A stretch of DNA of 16,581 nt, taken from positions 1-16,581 of the forward strand of contig SKRY01000064.1 in NCBI GenBank assembly GCA_007118235.1, written 5' to 3'. Every line of letters begins with the position of its first letter. The stretch's first letter is position 1. The stretch comes from Candidatus Hydrogenedentota bacterium (lineage in GTDB: Bacteria; Hydrogenedentota; Hydrogenedentia; Hydrogenedentales; SLHB01). Below the pieces are notes generated by a model. The model had not been told where the DNA came from. It saw only the letters and a list, made by a program, of their open reading frames with translations, and ran no database searches. The position numbers and the translations under genes were made by a program. Shown piece by piece: positions 13,827 to 16,581 of this stretch.

Positions 13827-15080
13827 ATGGATCGGATAGTGATACGGGGGGGGAAACCCCTTCAGGGAACCATACACATACGCGGCGCCAAGAATAGCGC
13901 ACTGCCGCTCATGGCGGCGTGTCTGCTTGCGGAGGAGCCGTGTACACTCCATAACATCCCCTGTCTCCATGATGTCTTCACGATGGATAAGCTCCTGTCC
14001 GCCATGGGGATGAACATCGAATTCACGGGGCGCTATTTGACGCTGGACTCTTCCAGCCTTGGCGAACCGGTGGCCCCGTACGACCTTGTGCGGAAGATGC
14101 GGGCTTCTTTCTTTGTGCTCGGGCCTCTTCTCGGCCGGTACGGCAGAGCCAAGGTCTCCTTACCCGGCGGCTGCGCCATCGGAACGCGGCCCGTGGACAT
14201 CCATCTCAAGGGGCTGGAAGCGTTGGGCGCGGAAATCAGCATCGAGGACGGCTATGTCCACGCGGAAGGAACCCTCCAGGGGGCCGATCTCACGCTGGAT
14301 TTCCCAAGCGTGGGCGCAACGGAGAACCTTCTCATGGCGGCGGCGCGCGCCAAGGGCGTCACCCGCCTCGCCAACGTGGCCCGCGAACCCGAAATCGTCG
14401 ACCTCGCGCGGTTCTTGAACCGCCTTGGCGCGCAGATCTCTGGCGCGGGGAGCGACCTTATCACCGTGGTGGGAGTGGATAGCCTGGGCGGCGCCGAGCA
14501 CACGGTCATACCGGATCGCGTAGAGGCCGGCACCTTCTTACTCGCCGGCGCCGCGACCGGTGGCGACGTAACGGTTCAGAATTGCGATCCCGATCATCTC
14601 GCCAGCTTCTTGAACAAACTTCGGCAAGCGGGCGCCGAGATCGAGGCCCACAATGGCCGCATCCGGGTAACGGTTCCCAATGGTTTGAAGGCGCTGGATG
14701 TAACCACCCAGCCCTATCCTGGTTTTCCCACGGACTTGCAGGCCCAGATGATGGCGATGCTGTGCGTCGCGGAAGGGGCAAGCGTGATCAAGGAAACCGT
14801 GTTCGAGAACCGGTTCATGCAAGTAGGCGAACTGCTGCGCATGGGCGCGGACATCGAAGTCGACGGCAACGCCGCGGTGGTCCGGGGCGTCAAGGCCCTT
14901 CAAGGCGCGCCGGTCATGGCGTCCGACCTGCGGGCAAGCGCCGCGCTGGTCGTGGCGGGTTTGATCGCCAAGCGCGGCGAGACCTCCGTCAATCGCGTGT
15001 ATCATATAGATAGGGGCTATGAGCGCATCGAGGAGCGCTTCATGGCCTTGGGCGCGGACATGGAACGAGTCAGGGATTAG
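13827..15080 (+). CDS. murA: UDP-N-acetylglucosamine 1-carboxyvinyltransferase
   Basis: MurA transfers enolpyruvate from PEP to UDP-GlcNAc, the first committed step of peptidoglycan synthesis, in the cytoplasm. The product has 417 residues, the normal length. K22 and N23 in RGAKNSALP bind substrate. The catalytic cysteine is C116 in PGGCAIGTRP, so the enzyme is of the fosfomycin-sensitive Cys type. R121 follows, and D303 in FPTDLQAQ is the general base. The ATG at 13827 was chosen because homology begins with MDRIVIRGG and a purine-rich GAGGGTAGGG (13811-13820) precedes it; an in-frame ATG at 13746 lies inside the secG terminator. hisD follows after 60 bases. A murA-his gene neighbourhood is known in several bacterial groups. 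Confidence 0.97.
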   Translation: MDRIVIRGGKPLQGTIHIRGAKNSALPLMAACLLAEEPCTLHNIPCLHDVFTMDKLLSAMGMNIEFTGRYLTLDSSSLGEPVAPYDLVRKMRASFFVLGPLLGRYGRAKVSLPGGCAIGTRPVDIHLKGLEALGAEISIEDGYVHAEGTLQGADLTLDFPSVGATENLLMAAARAKGVTRLANVAREPEIVDLARFLNRLGAQISGAGSDLITVVGVDSLGGAEHTVIPDRVEAGTFLLAGAATGGDVTVQNCDPDHLASFLNKLRQAGAEIEAHNGRIRVTVPNGLKALDVTTQPYPGFPTDLQAQMMAMLCVAEGASVIKETVFENRFMQVGELLRMGADIEVDGNAAVVRGVKALQGAPVMASDLRASAALVVAGLIAKRGETSVNRVYHIDRGYERIEERFMALGADMERVRD

Positions 15081-15091
15081 CTTTATGGCGT

Positions 15092-15114
15092 GGGCGCCTA
15101 TTGCCGTGGCGCCC
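15092..15114. other. Short GC hairpin between murA and hisD
   Basis: GGGCGCC (15092-15098) pairs with GGCGCCC (15108-15114), 7 base pairs with a 9-base loop. No T-run follows and no His-rich leader peptide is visible, so classical his attenuation is not supported. Confidence 0.35.
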
Positions 15115-15140
15115 CGTGGAGCACGAAAGGAACCTCACCG

Positions 15141-16445
15141 ATGGAGTTCATTAGGATTACCAGCGACGCGCAATGCGAGTCCCTTAAGGCCGCGTTCGCC
15201 AGCCGCGGACAAAGCGGGGGAGACGATGCCCGGCGGACGGAAGTGTTCGACAATACGCAAGCCATCGTCAACGACGTGCGCGAACGGGGCGACGCGGCCG
15301 TGGCCGAATACACCGAGCGTTTCGACGGGGTATCGCTAAAGCCAAGCGAATTCGAGATTGGTCCCGTCGAAATCCAGGCGGCTTTCGACGAGTTGAGCCC
15401 AGAACTCCGGGAGGCGCTTGAAGAGGCTCATCGGAATATCCGCGCGTTCCACGAGGTCCAAGTGCACCGGTCGTGGGAACACATGGATGATGACGGAACC
15501 ATTCTGGGCCAGCGCGTGACGCCCATCGAAAGCGCGGGGGTCTATGTGCCCGGCGGCAAGGCGTTTTACCCCTCGTCGGTGCTGATGAACATCGTGCCCG
15601 CGAAGGCGGCAGGCGTCAGGGAAATCGTCATGGTCTCGCCGCCCAGCTACAACGGAACCATTCACCCCCTCGTCCTCGCGGCTGCTTCGCTTGCGGGGGC
15701 GGATCGTGTATTCCGGGTGGGAGGAGCGCATGCCGTGGCGGCCTTGGCCTACGGTACGGACTCGATACCGGCGGTGCGCAAGATCACGGGACCCGGCAAC
15801 ATCTTTGTGACGGTCGCCAAACGCCTGATCTCGGATGTCGCGGACATCGACAAGGAGGCTGGGCCTTCGGAGGTGGCCGTGGTAGCCGATGGCTCGGCGA
15901 GTCCCCGCTTGGCCGCGGCCGAACTGATGGCGCAAGCCGAACACGACGAGGAGGCCGTCAGCGTCCTGTTCGCGACCGATGAAGGATTCATCCAAGAGGT
16001 GCGGGACGCGATCGAGACCGAGTTGCAGACCCTGAGCAAGGCGGACATCATCCGAACGGCCTTGAGTACGCAAGGCAAGGCGTGTCTGGTGCGATCGCTG
16101 GATGAGGCCGCCGAACTCGTCAACGAATTCGCCCCCGAGCACTTGTCCGTTCAGGTCGAGGATTCGTGGGGATTCGTGGACAAGATTCGCAACGCGGGAT
16201 GCATCGCCGTTGGCGCGGACACCAGCGTGGCGGTGGGCGATTATTTCGCGGGGTCCAATCACATTTTGCCCACCGGTGGCCGCGCCCGGTTCTCTTCGGC
16301 GCTATCCGCGGACGACTTCTACAAGAAAAGCAGCGTCATCTCCTACTCCGCGGCGCGTTTCCGGGAGGCGGCGCCGCACATCCTCGCGTTGGCCAATGCC
16401 GAGGAACTCACCGCTCACGCCCGGGCGATCGAGGTGCGCCAGTGA
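15141..16445 (+). CDS. hisD: Histidinol dehydrogenase
   Basis: HisD carries out the last two steps of histidine synthesis, oxidising L-histidinol to L-histidine with two NAD+; it is a zinc-dependent cytoplasmic dimer. The product is 434 residues, the usual length. SAGVYVPGGKAFYPSSV (131-147) and KITGPGN (214-220) form the NAD and substrate region. Q265 and H268 in AQAEHD match zinc ligands, with D367 and H426 as the other two. E333 and H334 in APEHL match the catalytic Glu-His pair. The ATG at 15141 has AAAGGA 9 bases upstream; an in-frame ATG at 15090 would add 17 residues without homology. Its stop overlaps the hisC start (GTGA), showing translational coupling. Confidence 0.97.
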   Translation: MEFIRITSDAQCESLKAAFASRGQSGGDDARRTEVFDNTQAIVNDVRERGDAAVAEYTERFDGVSLKPSEFEIGPVEIQAAFDELSPELREALEEAHRNIRAFHEVQVHRSWEHMDDDGTILGQRVTPIESAGVYVPGGKAFYPSSVLMNIVPAKAAGVREIVMVSPPSYNGTIHPLVLAAASLAGADRVFRVGGAHAVAALAYGTDSIPAVRKITGPGNIFVTVAKRLISDVADIDKEAGPSEVAVVADGSASPRLAAAELMAQAEHDEEAVSVLFATDEGFIQEVRDAIETELQTLSKADIIRTALSTQGKACLVRSLDEAAELVNEFAPEHLSVQVEDSWGFVDKIRNAGCIAVGADTSVAVGDYFAGSNHILPTGGRARFSSALSADDFYKKSSVISYSAARFREAAPHILALANAEELTAHARAIEVRQ

Positions 16446-16581
16446 ACTACGGGCGCAGCATTCTCAGCGACGTCACGGGCTATGTGCCCGGCGAACAGCC
16501 GCGCGAAAGCGGCGTTATCAAGCTGAACACGAATGAGAATCCCTTTCCCCCTTCTCCGCGAGTGGAAGAAGCCTTGCGGGG
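16442..16581 (+). CDS. hisC: Histidinol-phosphate aminotransferase, N-terminal part
   Basis: The gene is cut by the right edge; 46 codons are visible. The GTG start overlaps the hisD stop and is preceded by GAGGTG at 16431-16436. The opening residues ILSDVTGYVPGEQPRESG and then IKLNTNENPFPPSP are typical of HisC, where the LNTNENP segment lines the PLP and substrate site. HisC makes L-histidinol phosphate from imidazole acetol phosphate and glutamate, two steps before HisD acts. The gene order hisD-hisC is a common one. Confidence 0.92.
   Translation, partial: MNYGRSILSDVTGYVPGEQPRESGVIKLNTNENPFPPSPRVEEALR

Noticed and set aside
15081..15140. Histidine attenuator upstream of hisD
   Set aside because: One 7-bp hairpin is present, but there is no leader peptide with His codons and no terminator T-run.
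15336..16262. Minus-strand open frame of 308 codons
   Set aside because: Antisense to hisD, which is complete with its zinc and catalytic residues.

Overview
The window is a dense bacterial chromosome segment. GC is high over most genes (hand counts near 63% in murA), with a clear dip inside one gene at about 6.4-7.0 kb. MurA, an MsbA-type exporter and lipid-linked glycan genes point to a cell-envelope-rich, probably Gram-negative bacterium. The lineage is not fixed by the sequence. A TrpB2-type synthase, a secreted protein with a Planctomycetota/Hydrogenedentota-like N-terminus and a composite hairpin repeat suggest an uncultured PVC-like or Hydrogenedentota-like lineage; this is a weak inference. 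I saw no tRNA, rRNA, CRISPR array, transposase or phage gene.

Layout, left to right. (1) 1-187, minus: N-terminus of a secreted protein, divergent from an orphan TrpB2-type tryptophan synthase beta chain (430-1794, plus). (2) 1804-1929: a nested inverted repeat, followed by a full-length MsbA-like ABC exporter (2001-3947, plus). (3) 3966-9508, minus: a cluster transcribed towards the ABC gene. In order of transcription it holds a GtrB/DPM1-like GT2, a GT4, a possible small ORF, a PaaK/CapK-like adenylate-forming enzyme, a TylF-type O-methyltransferase and a UPF0104/AglD-like integral membrane protein. (4) 9664-10596, minus: a divergent NagB-like sugar-phosphate isomerase, back to back with a PfkB-family sugar kinase (10970-11866, plus) that ends at a strong intrinsic terminator. 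(5) 12207-13691, plus: tpiA-secG, in which SecG carries a very long acidic tail. (6) 13827 to the window end, plus: murA-hisD-hisC, with hisC cut by the edge.

How they fit together. The minus-strand cluster looks like a small pathway that builds, modifies and moves a polyprenyl- or lipid-linked glycan. The MsbA-like exporter facing it may handle a lipid substrate, but convergent orientation does not show a shared pathway. The NagB-like/PfkB-like divergent pair suggests a sugar-phosphate route with shared control, substrate unknown. The right third is core metabolism and envelope machinery: glycolysis, protein export, peptidoglycan precursor synthesis and histidine synthesis.

No wholly new system can be claimed. 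The parts most worth a second look are the SecG acidic tail, the NagB homologue with altered active-site residues, the glycan cluster with its low-GC adenylating enzyme, and the composite hairpin repeat before the ABC exporter.
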